Below are positions 51,165 through 63,800 of a stretch of DNA of 64,000 bases, one piece after another (within the stretch, counting starts at the first letter, position 1; each line of letters opens with the position of its first letter). The stretch lies in the NCBI RefSeq assembly GCF_017654505.1, contig NC_054538.1, positions 21,863,912 through 21,927,911 on the forward strand, given 5' to 3'. This stretch comes from Polyodon spathula (lineage: Eukaryota > Chordata > Actinopteri > Acipenseriformes > Polyodontidae). The position numbers and the translations under genes are program-made. The notes under the pieces were generated by a model. That model did not search any database. It was not told the origin of the DNA and was given only the letters and a program-made list of their open reading frames with translations.

Positions 51165-51738
51165 CAGATGAACCCGTTTTAAATCACCTTGCTTAATATC
51201 ATTCCCTGTTTATTATCATGATTTTTCAAAAACCACTCGCCATGCACCACAGGTTCTTTGAGAAATTACCTCTCTTAATATAATCTCACAAACCCGCTTA
51301 TTGTCATGTTTTGTGCAGCCTGTCAAATGTTGCATGACCAGGCTTCTCTAAGTAACCAAAGGACAAAGGACAACTAACAATCAAAAATAATCTCGGCTGA
51401 TAAACTGATATTTTGTGCAGCCTGTCAAATGCTGCATGGGTGGTTTTAAAGGGATACAGTTCAGTTACAAAACACTAACGTCACCACATTTTTCTTTTCA
51501 CAGTTAGTCTTATACAAATGCACACAAAAAAACACCAAGTGCAACGCCTAACAGATAGCTCTCATCGGTCGACAATTCATGCTCTTTTTAGATAATGACA
51601 CAGACTGTTTTGCTCCAATTGATGATATAAAATGTATTTTTCTCACACTCGTAATGTGCTGCCACAGGCAAACATGAAATCTGCTTACATGACGAATTAC
51701 GCCTGCATGGCAATCATGATATAAAGCGGGTTCATCTG
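51165..51738. mobile_element. pogo/Tigger-like miniature element
   Basis: 574 bp bounded by inverted ends cagatgaacccgttttaaat (left) and, in reverse complement, cagatgaacccgctttatat (right), flanked on both sides by TA (51163-51164 and 51739-51740). The TA duplication and cag-ga-c-cg ends fit the pogo branch of Tc1/mariner. A 27-bp internal word containing gtgcagcctgtcaaatg occurs twice in direct orientation (about 51309 and 51412). No transposase frame remains, so it is non-autonomous. Confidence 0.8.
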
Positions 51739-51739
51739 T

Positions 51740-53130
51740 ATATGTTTTCAATGTCTGTGAGCAGCTAATGTGAATGACACTGCAGTCCCACTGAGTGCTA
51801 TACACTATATATAAAATGACTCAGCAGAATGTTATGTAGTGCAACTAGCCAGCAAGCCATCATGACTTTTACACTTCAGGAGAGTCTTCATTCTGTTTCA
51901 TATCAAATCTTTGTCTTGAGTGAACCTCACAGGACTCACAGTTGTCGAGCATTGCAGCAAAATCACATTCTGAATTAGCTGATAATAGGCTTCTTTAATT
52001 AATGGCTTGGGAGAATTATTTTATGTCAATACATTTATTACAGCATGGGCTTCTGTGTAATTCTGTTTCAGCAGAATAACCATAGATTAACTGTCACTGG
52101 AAATGGCATCATGCCTATTAATTTACAATTTGCCTCCCTTCATTGGTGTGCAATGGGGAAGATTAAGTTATAGTAATGTATGGGCATATTAATTAAAGTC
52201 AGGGATATGGCAGAGCAGAAGATGTAAAGGACAATGTGGATGGTGAAGATTGGGACTAGAAGTCTAATTACAGAAAGCTTCCTGTCAAATGGTGGTAAAT
52301 GTCGCATTATCCCATTTTCTCCAACTTGCTGTTGACCCCTTTTGTTACATTTAGTAATATGTACACTAATGAGGAGCAATAAAAGATATCCTCTAACCTG
52401 CGGCATAAAAAAAAAAAAATATACCAAGTATTTCTGTCACTTGTAATACAAATATATTATACAGAAAATAGCAGTTCACCTAAAACTCATTGCCTGTTCC
52501 TTACGCTGCAATATACCAGGGTGATCAAAAACCGAGTTTCAACATAGTAAACCAATTCGGAAATAAAAGTAATCACATACAACTTGTCAGCCTGCATAAG
52601 GAACAGCTTATTTCCATCATGCTTCACATTGGTTCCTTTTTAAAACAATGTAATTGGAGTCCCAATAGGGGTGTGCTAATACTCCTACTCCTACTCACAA
52701 TTGCCTTTAAGAAGTATTTATCCGCAGGTGTTAAATAAATCCATTCAATAATGCATTGATTTCAAAACAAGAAAAGCTGTCCTTCCCTCACCTTTACAAC
52801 CGACTACCAATCAACGGCAATTAAGTTCACCATTGAGTGTTTAAAAGGGCACACTTTAATGTTAAATGCTAACTAATTATTACCTGACTTCAGCTATGTT
52901 TGAAATAAAAGAGAGTGAAAAGTAGCAAATATTTGCTTATCACCTCATATGGAATCCTTCCCAAACTTTGGTTCAAGCTGTGCAGCACCCTTCTCCGAAC
53001 TGCTGGGTTTAATTAGAGAGGAAGTGCTTTGAAATGAAGGATAAAACGACCATCCACATTTTCTTTTGGTGTCACCACATCTAGACTCAAGATGCAAAAT
53101 ATACACACTGTGACTTCACAGTTACCCTTA
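51740..53130. other. Non-coding stretch
   Basis: No gene was recognised. 51950-52250 is rich in taatta-type homeodomain-like words and poor in simple repeats, so it is a candidate for conserved non-coding sequence, by guess only. Confidence 0.45.
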
Positions 53131-53135
53131 TAAAA

Positions 53136-53299
53136 GTTTATCACGCTATTTTTGCAGTTGTCCCTTGGTTTTCCCATGGTTATACTATGCATTTATCCTG
53201 GTTTGCCATGTTTATCAATACCATACCTCACTATTCTCTACAATGCTTTACTATGCCTTCATTATGCTTTATTGCACTTTGTTATGTTTTTACTATTGG
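53136..53299 (+). repeat. Interspersed repeat, copy 2 (possible miniature DNA transposon)
   Basis: Homologous to 4341-4528 in the same orientation, with the shared block cctggtttgccatgtttat and ends like tatgctttattgcacttt. It is shorter by about 25 bp. Confidence 0.5.
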
Positions 53300-55799
53300 A
53301 AACTTGTATAAGGATAACCACGTTCTTTCTGTAATGGAAATAATCCCACATGCAAGGAGAAAAGGAACGCTGTCATTAAAAAGAAACCACACAGGCCAGC
53401 GTGTGAGAAATGACACTCTTTAAAAAACAAATACCCACAATTATACTTATACCATAATTATACTTCAAAAAGTACTTACATTGTTCAACAGCACTCTTTC
53501 TCTTGGCAAACTAACCGCTGAGATTTAATACATAGCAAGCGGTAAGAGTAATGCTACAGGAATTCAAGACTGTGTTCAAGATTTGCAATTGACCATAGCC
53601 TTAAGCAGTATTTCTTCAAACACTTTTTTCTTCAAATTTATTTTATGAAATGAGGCTACATAGATTAAAACTCTATGGACTCTACAGATCTGCACAGACA
53701 TGTAGAAAAAGGCAGATTGTTGTTGCTGTCTAGGAAAGATATACTGTAACTCCACTCAACACGGCAGGCTAGAAAACCAGTTCCCGGAGTGCCCATTTGT
53801 AATATTTGGTATTGTTTTATGCTACACTGACATGATTTCATTAATTGTCTTAAGGTTACCTAATTATGATTTTATTTTTCAGCTCTGCATTAAATGGCAA
53901 TCTTATCCCCCTTATGATGCTGCTTATAGCCATGCCACCATCACCTTCTATCTGTTCTGTGTATTCATGAAGTAATGTGAACAGAAGCACACAGCACAGA
54001 GACAGGCTGTGTGCAATTCATACATGTTACCAAAGCATGTAACATAGCAACTAACAATGGGGTTACTGTTTTCCAAAATGCTACGAACACTACTGGTAAT
54101 TCTTTTATTCAGTACCAACACAGTCGTTCTACTTTTGCTTAGAAAAAATATCAGCTTTTACTAGAAGGCACAAAGCAAATTAACATAACAAGAAAAATGG
54201 TAACTGTGCTACTCAATTTGTACTGCAGCATCATAATAAGATGACTTAAGCCTGATAATAAACTGCTAATGAATAGAGAAAAGTAAACAGAGCAGGGAAA
54301 CTACTGGTCATATCTTGAAAAAAACAGTTTTCACACTTAGATAGATTAATGGCGGGTTTCTTTTTAATTGCTTTTATTTCTGAGAACCAAATAAAATATA
54401 AAAAAAGACATATAAAGTTCAGCCATTGTTTGCGGTTGATGAATGGGAAAGTGCAGTGCTTTCTCTGCTAAGTTTCTGAGCAGTAAAACATTCAGCATCC
54501 TTGCTATTGAGAAATGCCGCTGTTTTCTTTTCACTAAAGGGTAATTCATTTTCCAACAAAAACAAATTATACAGGATCTCAAACTTAGAAGGCAGTGTTT
54601 AGTAAAATCCTAACAAATTTCCTCTTGAGCGATGATTTGCCCTTTTGCCTTTTCAGAAAGCATGGTATAATTGAAAGGGAAAGGAAGCCAGCTCTTATCA
54701 CAGAGGATTCCCACATACCGCCACATCATCTGCTGATCCAGACAGAGAAAAGAAGAGTTTGCTTTTCTTAAGCTACCCTCTCTAGCTGCAATTGTCATTT
54801 CTAAAAGTAAAAGCTTGAGACTACAGTACAGTAAGTTACGCATAAAAATGTAAAACAAAATGCTGAACCATACTGTAAAGCACCTAGCTATAAAATAAGA
54901 TATAGTTACAAATACATTTGTCATTGAATTTCCAAAATTGTCTTTTAGGCTTTCTAATGCATTACTTCTGAGTGTTAATAGTTTGGATGAATCAGAAGAT
55001 AATATAGGAATATTTTAAGAAATCAGTACAATTCTTTAGAGCACTGAAATAACTCCCTGTCTGAAACACTACATCCTGGTATTCTATAATTACAAAATTT
55101 TAAAGACTATTTTCACTTTTTTTTAGCATTTAACATTTTTCCAAATAAAAATTACCTTCTATTTCTGGCTGATAAATTCATTTTCTAACAGATTAAATAT
55201 TAAAAAGAGAAAAGCAAAAGAAAAAATGACATGACATATTTTTAGGCCCATTAGTGACTTGGGAAGGGGAAATCAATCTATTGCATGAATAGTGACACAT
55301 CATTGTCACTGCAGCCTTTGGAGCACATGTTTTATCACCTGTTACGACTAGAGAATCTGTGCTGCATTTTGTATTCTGGTCTAACTCCCTTACTGTCTGT
55401 TTGCTTACGACGATGTGCTTCCTCTTCTAGTTAAAGAGACCGGAGCTGCACGAGAGGTCAACTCCCGCTTTGCTAACACAGCACTGCTGCTGCTCTCACA
55501 AATTCAGCACAGTGACAGCTTTTATTAGTATCTGTCAAAAAGTGCACAGCAGCGCTAGGGAAACTGTGACTCAAACTCGATCATCAGCAAGAACTTGTTC
55601 ACTCGTTTTGGCCTGGGAGCTGATTTCCCTCGTACCCCTTTGAAACAGGTACCATTCCCAGCTCTGCAGTGGCCTGCTATTATTTTGACTTTCTGGCGTG
55701 CAACATTACAGTTTAACCAGGTAACCTACAAACATTTTTTGCTTTGACCTGCACTTTTCCCCTGTTCTATATCACAACTCAATCAAACTTCCACAGGGT
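53300..55799. other. Non-coding stretch, nothing recognised
   Basis: AT-rich. The 104-codon minus-strand frame at 54610-54924 has no family resemblance. 55430-55700 is less AT-rich, but no exon-like signal could be read. Confidence 0.5.
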
Positions 55800-56090
55800 G
55801 TCACGGGTGGCTGAGTGGTGATGTCACAGACCAAGAAATACAAGCAACACAAGTACTGCAGCTGAGTCGCAAATGAACTCCTTCTTTAATTAAATAACAG
55901 AACAAAAACAAAACAGAAACACAAAACAAAACAGCACGGTGGCCAAAATAAACAAACACAATACTCAACAAATATCGTGCTGGTCCAAATCCATCCATAA
56001 TCCATAAATAATACATCCAACAATAAACCACGTTGATATCATTGGCTTTTATTGAAAACATGTGTTTACCACTCATGTGGTAAAATCCCC
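55800..56090 (-). mobile_element. Partial LTR, minus strand
   Basis: On the minus strand the sequence ends ccgtgaca at 55800 and carries the T/G-rich, ttttggccaccgtgc-type 3' part seen in the LTR at 13778-14309. An aataaa-type signal lies near 56046. The 5' edge is uncertain. The 103-codon minus-strand open frame here belongs to the LTR and is not a gene. Confidence 0.55.
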
Positions 56091-56177
56091 CTGATAAGTA
56101 GGAACCAAGCAACTACAATAAAATTACACCATCTCCAGTGTCGCCTGTATCCATCACGTCATGTTCCGAGTTTGATA

Positions 56178-56315
56178 CAGTACTCCCTCACTATAATGTA
56201 TCCATTCACGCTGCTGAATCGTTATAAGGAGTTATGGTCATGGCTCCCATTTGTTCCATAATAAATTTCCACAAGAGCGTTCATAATCGTTATATATCAG
56301 AATCCAAATTGCATT
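56178..56315 (+). mobile_element. Tigger/pogo-like end fragment
   Basis: cagtactccctcactataat, then gtatcc, and further on gaatcgttataagg and aatcgttatatatc, are the kind of words seen at Tigger-like termini. The other end was not found, and an L2 scrap follows. Confidence 0.45.
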
Positions 56316-56334
56316 GTCTCTGAACTACTATATG

Positions 56335-56640
56335 GCTCTCAACTATAACACCTACATTGGCAATTTTTAAAAATAAATTAAAAACATACTTTTATACTTT
56401 AATGTCTTTATAATATTTATTTTTATATAGTTTAATTCCTATTTATTTGGTTTGAGTTCCTCGTGTGTTGCTTTTATTTGCTTTAATTTTAAAATGTTGT
56501 TTTCTCTTGCTGTTTTTATTGTTCATATTGTTTTTATTGTACTAAATGTACTTCCAAATGTTATTTTTCTTGTTAAAAGAACCTTGGGATGGCTTGCCAT
56601 GAAAGGTGCTTTATAAATAAAATTTGATTTGATTAAATTT
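56335..56640 (+). mobile_element. L2 LINE 3' end fragment
   Basis: Starts with a segment like the last codons of the L2 reading frame (about 56368-56395, FKNKLKTYF-like) and ends accttgggatggcttgccat, then gaaaggtgctttataaataa, the standard L2-type tail. Confidence 0.65.
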
Positions 56641-57295
56641 AATAAGTAATACCTCTCTTATTTAACCAATAACAGAGTTTTCCCATTGTTAAGCACACAG
56701 ATATGCTGTAAGGCGTGCTTTTTGGGGGAAAGAAGGTTGATTTTTTTTAAGTCAGGATTGTTTATATGGTTCACATAAAACTATTCTCTGGCAGTAATTC
56801 AGAAAAAATGAGAAGCATAGTACATTTATAGAAACACACTAAAAGACAGGACATTCTTACCATTATGTTGCTTTAGAAAAAAAAAAATCCAGTATATTAC
56901 TGATAAACTATTTTATCTTTACTGTTGTCAACCTTGTTGGTCAAGCTTCCTTTTATTGAAAGGACTGAATGCATATTACATGTTGTCAGTGAATCATTTC
57001 ATGCAGATAAAAACTAATTTAAGCAGCAGACACAAAAGGCTTGAGTAGACAGTTGTACTGACGTTCTAGGATGCTTACCAGTGCTGTGATTGAGTCTGCC
57101 AGTGATTGACAAAATGCACAGTGACTTTCTGTGCAGAAAGACAAAGATGTGCATTTAAAATGTACCCAGTCACATATAAAAGGTGAATTTTTGCAACATT
57201 TATATACATACTTAATATGGGATTTGGCAATTTCTAAAAAAAAAGTGGTAATTCAGAACATGTAGACACATGCATTTTAGAGTGATTTTATTTAC

Positions 57296-58985
57296 TGCTT
57301 GTATGGGTATGATGAGTGGTGATCATGACTGCTTGTATGGGTATGATGAGTGGTGATCAGGACTGCTTGTATGGGTATGGTGATAGTGGTGATCACGACT
57401 GCTTGTATGGGTACGGTGATAGTGGTGATCATGACTGCTTGTATGGGTATGGTGATAGTGGTGATCATGACTGCTTGTATGGGTATGATGAGTGGTGATC
57501 ATGACTGCTTGTATGGGTATGATGAGTGGTGATCATGACTGCTTGAATGGGTATGGTGATAGTGGTGATCATGACTGCTTGTATGGGTATGGTGATAGTG
57601 GTGATCATGACTGCTTGTATGGGTATGATGAGTGGTGATCATGACTGCTTGAATGGGTATGATGAGTGGTGATCATGACTGCTTGTATGGGTATGGTGAT
57701 AGTGGTGATCATGACTGCTTGTATGGGTATGGTGATAGTGGTGATTATGACTGCGTGTATGGGTATTATGAGTGGTGATCATGACTGCTTGTATGGGTAT
57801 GATGAGTGGTGATCATGACTGCTTGTATGGTGAGAGGGGTGATCATGACTGCTTGTTGTATGGTGAGAGTGGTGATCATGACTGCTTGTATGGGTATGGT
57901 GATAGTGGTGATCATGACTGCTTGTATGGGTATGGTGAGAGTGGTGATCATGACTGCTTGTATGGGTATGATGAGTGGTGATCATGACTGCTTGTATGGG
58001 TATGATGAGTGGTGATCATGACTGCTTGTATGGGTATGGTGAGAGTGGTGATCATGACTGCTTGTATGGGTATGGTGAGAGTGGTGATCATGACTGCTTG
58101 TATGGGTATGGTGAGAGTGGTGATCATGACTGCTTGTATGGGTATGGTGAGTGGTGATCATGACTGCTTGTATGGGTATGGTGAGTGGTGATCATGACTG
58201 CTTGTATGGGTATGATGAGTGGTGATCATGACTGCTTGTATGGGTATGGTGATAGTGGTGATCATGACTGCTTGTATGGGTATGGTGATAGTGGTGATCA
58301 TGACTGCTTGTATGGGTATGGTGAGAGTGGTGATCATGACTGCTTGTATGGGTATGATGAGTGGTGATCATGACTGCTTGTATGGGTATGGTGAGAGTGG
58401 TGATCATGACTGCTTGTATGGGTATGATGAGTGGTGATCATGACTGCTTGTATGGGTATGGTGATAGTGGTGATCATGACTGCGTGTATGGGTATGATGA
58501 GTGGTGATCATGACTGCTTGTATGGGTATGATGAGTGGTGATCATGACTGCTTGTATGGGTATGATGAGTGGTGATCATGACTGCTTGTATGGGTATGAT
58601 GAGTGGTGATCATGACTGCTTGTATGGGTATGGTGATAGTGGTGATCATGACTGCTTGTATGGGTATGGTGATAGTGGTGATCATGACTGTTTGTATGGG
58701 TATTATGAGTGGTGATCAGGACTGCTTGTATGGGTATGATGAGTGGTGATCATGACTGCTTGTATGGTGATAGGGGTGATCATGACTGCTTGTATGGGTA
58801 TGGTGAGAGTGGTGATCATGACTGCTTGTATGGGTATGGTGATAGTGGTGATCATGACTGCTTGTATGGGTATGATGAGTGGCGATCATGACTGCTTGTA
58901 TGGGTATGATGAGAGGTGATCATGACTGCTTGTATGGGTATAGTGAGAGGGGTGATCATAACTGCTTGTATGAGTATGGTGAGAA
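57296..58985. repeat. Large minisatellite, about 48 units of 34 and 36 bp
   Basis: The unit core is tggtgatcatgactgcttgt plus atgggtat, ending either gatgag (34 bp) or ggtgatag/ggtgagag (36 bp). A ggtgag 34-bp form appears near 58150-58200, and short 30-33-bp forms near 57830-57870 and 58760-58780. Every unit holds tgatca, a 6-bp palindrome. The 36-bp units keep frame (GDHDCLYGYGDS-like) and the 34-bp units break it, so the many ~60-codon frames here are artefacts. Units are very similar, which suggests recent turnover. Confidence 0.97.
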
Positions 58986-59160
58986 GTGATTATGGACTAT
59001 TTGGCCGCTGTTCCCTCCTGTTAAGGGGAGAAAAAGCCACGGCTCTCTGAAAGAGGAACTCATCTGACGATGCCCGGTCAGTAGAGTGGACTGTGCCGAA
59101 GCTGTGGCCTTCCCCCAAAAGCCAAAGACCGAGCGGATCCACCAATTCACTTAAGAGCAG
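58986..59160. other. GC-richer unassigned segment
   Basis: Between the minisatellite and an A run. It has higher GC and several CpG, and a 64-codon minus-strand frame at 58956-59150 with no recognised family. Possibly a fragment of a mobile element. Confidence 0.35.
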
Positions 59161-59289
59161 GAATAACAAAAAAAAAAAAAAATAGACTGAAAAAAAATGT
59201 ACATTTCAGAGTTATACAAAAAGGCCTTTTTCAGGGAACAAGTAATGGGTTAACAACTTACAGTTGTTCTGCAGCAATGGAAGTAAATT

Positions 59290-60420
59290 AAGCCTTGAAA
59301 GTTGATGCTAACAATTCCTACAGGTGTCCCAACTTTTGTTGATACTTACAAATCCTCTGCCTGTATAAAAGCAGTGTTGGAACAGACAGTGTTACTACAC
59401 CCTCTTAAGCATTATTTGGACAGTATTGTACTGCAGGAAGTAGTATATTGCTATCATAATGGCGAGAAAAAGGCAATTAACAAAGGAAGACAGACAGACC
59501 ATTATAACCCTTAAAAGTGTAGGTCTTTCCTTTAGAGAAATTGCAAAGAAAGCCAAGGTGTCAGTGAGTACAGTTTCCTACACCATCAAAAGGCTCTTGG
59601 AAACTGGAGGAAACTCTGACAGGAAGAGGTCTGGCAGACCCAAAGCCACAACAGAATTAGAAGACAAGTTTCTGAGAGTCAACAGCTTGCGTGATAGGCG
59701 GCTCACAGGACAACAGCTTCAAGCACAGCTTAACACTGGTCGAAGTAAGCAAGTCTCAGTTTCAACTGTGAAGAGAAGACTTCAAGCTGCAGGTTTGACA
59801 GGTCGAGTGGCAGCAAGAAAGCCATTGCTAAGATGGCAAAATAAGAAAAAGAGGCTTGCCTGGACCATGAAGCACCGCCAGTGGACTACTGAAGACTGGA
59901 AGAAGGTCTTATGGACTGATTAATCAAAATTTGAAATCTTCGGTTCATCACGCAGGGTTTTTGTATGCCGTCGAGTAGGCAAAAGGATGGTTCCTCGGTG
60001 TGTGACACCAACTGTCAAACATGGAGGAGGAAGTGGGGCTCTTTTGCAGCGCCATGCAATACCCTCTGGGATACACCTAGTTGGTCAGGGGTTCATCCTA
60101 TAGCAAGATAATGACCCATATCATATCTATGTCAGAATTACCTTTGAAGAAAAGAACAAGACGGTAGGCTTCAAATCATGGAATGGCCAGCTCAGTCTCC
60201 AGACTTAAACCCCATCGAGCTGGTTTGGGATGAACTGGACAGAAGGGTGAAAGCAAAGCAACCTACAAGTGCAACATATTTGTGGGAACTTCTGCAACAG
60301 TGTTGGGAAGAACTTTCCAAACAATGTTTGATTTCCATTGTAGAAAGAATGCCACAAGTGTGTTTGGCTGTTATATCTGCAAAAGGTGGCTACTTTGATG
60401 AGTCAAAAATTTAGATTAAA
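59290..60420 (+). pseudogene. Tc1-like transposase pseudogene
   Basis: DNA transposase of the Tc1 family. The start at 59459 gives MARKRQLTKEDRQTIITLKS, then a helix-turn-helix (SFREIAKKAKVSVSTVSYTI, about residues 24-43), a GRPK hook and a second HTH region (VSVSTVKRRLQAAGLTGRVA). The catalytic domain opens with KKVLWTD and is then cut by a stop at 59921 where relatives have glutamate (TD-stop-SKFEIFG). Further on, frames carry a VKHGGGS block near 60015, a QDNDP box near 60103 holding the second catalytic aspartate, and, from 60178, WPAQSPDLNPIELVWDELDR with the third acidic residue. A short stretch between GGGS and QDNDP is missing. Clear terminal inverted repeats were not found: the left side fades near 59290, and the right side runs into a tandem array at 60452. 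It is inactive through the stop, frameshifts and deletion. Confidence 0.9.
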
Positions 60421-60451
60421 TTTTGTTAAACAAAACGATTCCATGCTGTAT

Positions 60452-60812
60452 AAACCAAACTCAGGTAATGACCCTGCCGTGGGGATTCCTGCTGTTAGAA
60501 ACCAAACTCAGGTAATGACCCTGCTGAGGGGATTCCTGCTGTTATAAACCAAAGTCAGGTAATGACCCTGCTGAGGGGATTCCTGCTGTATAAACCAAAC
60601 TCAGGTAATGACCCTGCCGTGGGGATTCCTGCTGTTAGAAACCAAACTCTGGTAATGACCCTGCTGAGGGGATTCCTGCTGTTATAAACCAAACTCAGGT
60701 AATGACCCTGCTGAGGGGATTCCTGCTGTATAAACCAAACTCAGGTAATGACCCTGCCGAGGGGATTACTGCTGTTAGAAACCAAACTCAGGTAATGACC
60801 CTGCCGAGGTAG
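60452..60812. repeat. 47-bp tandem array with a three-unit higher-order period
   Basis: Seven full units and one partial. Each starts aaaccaaactcaggtaatga and ends in a gctgtt(a)-type word. Units of 47, 47 and 46 bp carry diagnostic variants (ccgtgg with ttag; ctgagg with ttat; ctgagg with tat), and this A-B-C order repeats: A 60452, B 60499, C 60546, A 60592, B 60639, C 60686, then A-like 60732 and a partial from 60779. The higher-order period is 140 bp. Confidence 0.95.
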
Positions 60813-60815
60813 TGA

Positions 60816-63800
60816 TCTGATGAGAGAGCAATTATTCAATAATCACTCCCCTGAATTTCACTCTAAGCTTCTCAGAAAAGGTGTGAAAATATATTACAAA
60901 GACATACTGTACACAGTAAAACAATGAGACAAGAGTCTACATGTCGACTGTATTATTCATAGAAAACATGTTGGTGGCTGGTTTGAACATGCATGAAAGT
61001 ACAGGTGAAGTGGATGACTGTGGAACATCAACACTACCCAAATGAAAACTGTAGTTATGTTATGAAAGTTTATTTTTGTTGCAAAGTTAACAACATAAAT
61101 AGATTTTGTAAACAGATTGCGTTCAAAGTCAAATCTCAGCAAGTGACTCGAGTCGAGGCTAGTGTTCATGAACAAAGTTATACAGCTGCCTTTGTTCTCT
61201 CTGCTTTCAGTCAGGCTCCTGATTAGGTATAACTCACTTAACTCACATTTAAATCTGTACAGCAGTGTCATTTTAATTCTTCTAGAAGCATTCAAAAAGA
61301 ATAATTATTACCCATATAACTTAATAAAAAAAATCTCAAGAATGGGTTTTTGTTAATGGGGGTCCGTGATTCTATGACCTGCTTAGACTAACTTTACAGT
61401 GTTTTCCCAACAGTGTTTCTCATTTTAACTTCACACCATTCTTCTGACAAACCAGAAAACCATGCTTCACAGCATTCTGTTAATTACCACTAAAGACAGA
61501 CTCTCCGTACTGTAGTTGAATGTCAATGTTTCCCATGTCTGACAACTAATTAGCAGAGTATTGTATTGTGTTCAAGATCAGGACACCTTTCCTGTGCACT
61601 GAAAAACATTTACTATAAAACACTGGGATTCTATTTTTACAAAGTAGTACAGAAGACTGTGACAAGTATAAGCAGCACCCATTATTACTTTAAGACTACG
61701 AAAGATACTTTAAGACCTGTTCCCTGGAGAATATAAAGTACTTGTTGCAGTGTTAAACAAATCAGTTCCCAATACACTACTGTCAATCTTCCTAGCCATA
61801 GTATTTGTATTCTTAGACCCAATGGAATACAGCAAAATAGTACATACCACTGGATTGTTTATTATTCTGTTATCACAATTCTCACTTAAGTTTATTATAT
61901 ACAGTCTATAAGCAAGTTATTAACTATGCTATTAACAGTTATGGATTATTAAATATAATAGCACTGAATGCCTGTGACATATTGTAAGAATGCTACAGTA
62001 TACAGATTTTTGTTACAGAGTTTAATGTATTTTCTATTTCCTTTGAAACTTGTAGTTAAGACTTTTCTCATTAATTTTGTATGTCAAGGGATCTACTGAC
62101 TGCTGCATGTACTGACACAACAAACAAATCCAGTTGAACCAGCAAGATAAAAGGTCTCTTATGTAAAATAAAATGGGAACATCAGCTGCTTGGCACTATA
62201 AAAAATACAATAAAAAAAAAATAAAAAAACCTGAGTATTTGTGTAAAGACCATATTGTGTGTAAACAGTCCAGTATAGTGCATTTTATCCCTTTCATTTT
62301 TTAAACAACATTAATAAATGTCCCAAGTTTAATTAAAACCATTCAGAATGAATGCCTGTGCTACAATTGTTCACTCCTGAGGGAACATATCCTCATTCCT
62401 ACACACCAACCCACAGGCTTTATGAAAATCCTGTGCACAAAAGAATCCAAAAGGAAATGAAGCACTTACTACCCAGTCAGCCCTGGTCTTTAGCTGATTA
62501 ACTGTGCTGAACTATTTGTATAGCTATCAAGATGCACTTGAAACATAAGAAATGGGTCAAGAACGGGTCTTGCTGAGTGAGGTGATTGATGACGTATTGT
62601 TATGGAATTTCTATTAGCCAGAGAGAAATAGTCTTAAAGTATCATCAATAAATTGTACAATAGGAACCAAGTAAACAAAACATAGTGACTGGTTATACAG
62701 CCTGAGAATGAAAGTCTCAAGCCAACGTTTTTAATGATGAAAAAAAGAGTCAAGCCACATTTTCAATCGGAAGTTTTGCACTGTAAAGGCCCTAATCCCC
62801 AACTGCATCACTCCTTTGTTTCAGAGTTAACAATAGCCAAACATACAGTCATTTGGTGAAAGCTACTTTCTTCAGCATTTTGTTGCAGTTGGATATTTGG
62901 ATTTACTTGCTTGCTTTCTGTCTTATTCAGAGCATAGAATTATAACAGAAGTTCAGGCCAATCCATCTACCTAATTTGAAAGTCAATATTTTTCATTCTA
63001 GAATAAATACTGTGAACAGTGAATGCTTTGTTATTACACTTGCCTTTATTACAAACTGCCTGTATGAATTCTCGCCGGCTTGTATCAGAACCTTGTCTGA
63101 GTGTCAGTATCATTCCGCTGTTTGTGTCACAGGACAGACACAAATGCAGTCACTGTTTACTACTGCAATGTATTTCCATAAACTGACTTCAAAGAATCCG
63201 AGCATGTTAAGTAAACACACATTACTGAACGGCAGCTTTAAACTAACGCTGTCAGCACTGACTAATGGAAACTGGTTTTGTTTTGAAGCCCCAATTGAGC
63301 TACTGCCTCGTGTTTTAGATGGCCAGCCTTCTATTTCCTATGGATAATTCTATTTATAAACCCGATATTTCTATTCAGGCCTGAACTGTTAACATAATTT
63401 TATTTTGAACTGCCCACTATGAATGACACAGAGGCTCTCGTTGAGAGAAACCTTTCAAAGGCACTTACAGTAGCGAATGGCTGACACTGTTACTGCCCAA
63501 ACTGAAAAATCCACAAGTACAGATGAATACATAGCTTTGTGTTTACGAGTGCTGTGCCCTTTTGTGGAGAGAAAAAAAAGAAGAAAAACTCTACAGTAAA
63601 AGAAGGAAACAGCCTGAACTTTCTTTAAACTGACAAATGGGCCAAACTCGTTTGGAAAGCTCTTGTCTTAACAGTAGGCAAAGACCAAAGTAAATGACTG
63701 AAAGGAATATCTGACAAACATCAGTCTCCAGGTTTATTTATATTCCAGTGGTTACACTCCTGGATAAAATCAGACCAAGAAAAACATCTTACTTTTATGA

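Noticed and set aside
57316..58891. Many overlapping frames of about 60 codons with a GDHDCLYGYG repeat
   Set aside because: They exist only because 36-bp minisatellite units keep frame; the 34-bp units break it and both strands give similar frames.
62976..63347. 123-codon plus-strand frame
   Set aside because: No domain, signal peptide, neighbouring exon signal or family resemblance; the length is within chance for 64 kb in six frames.
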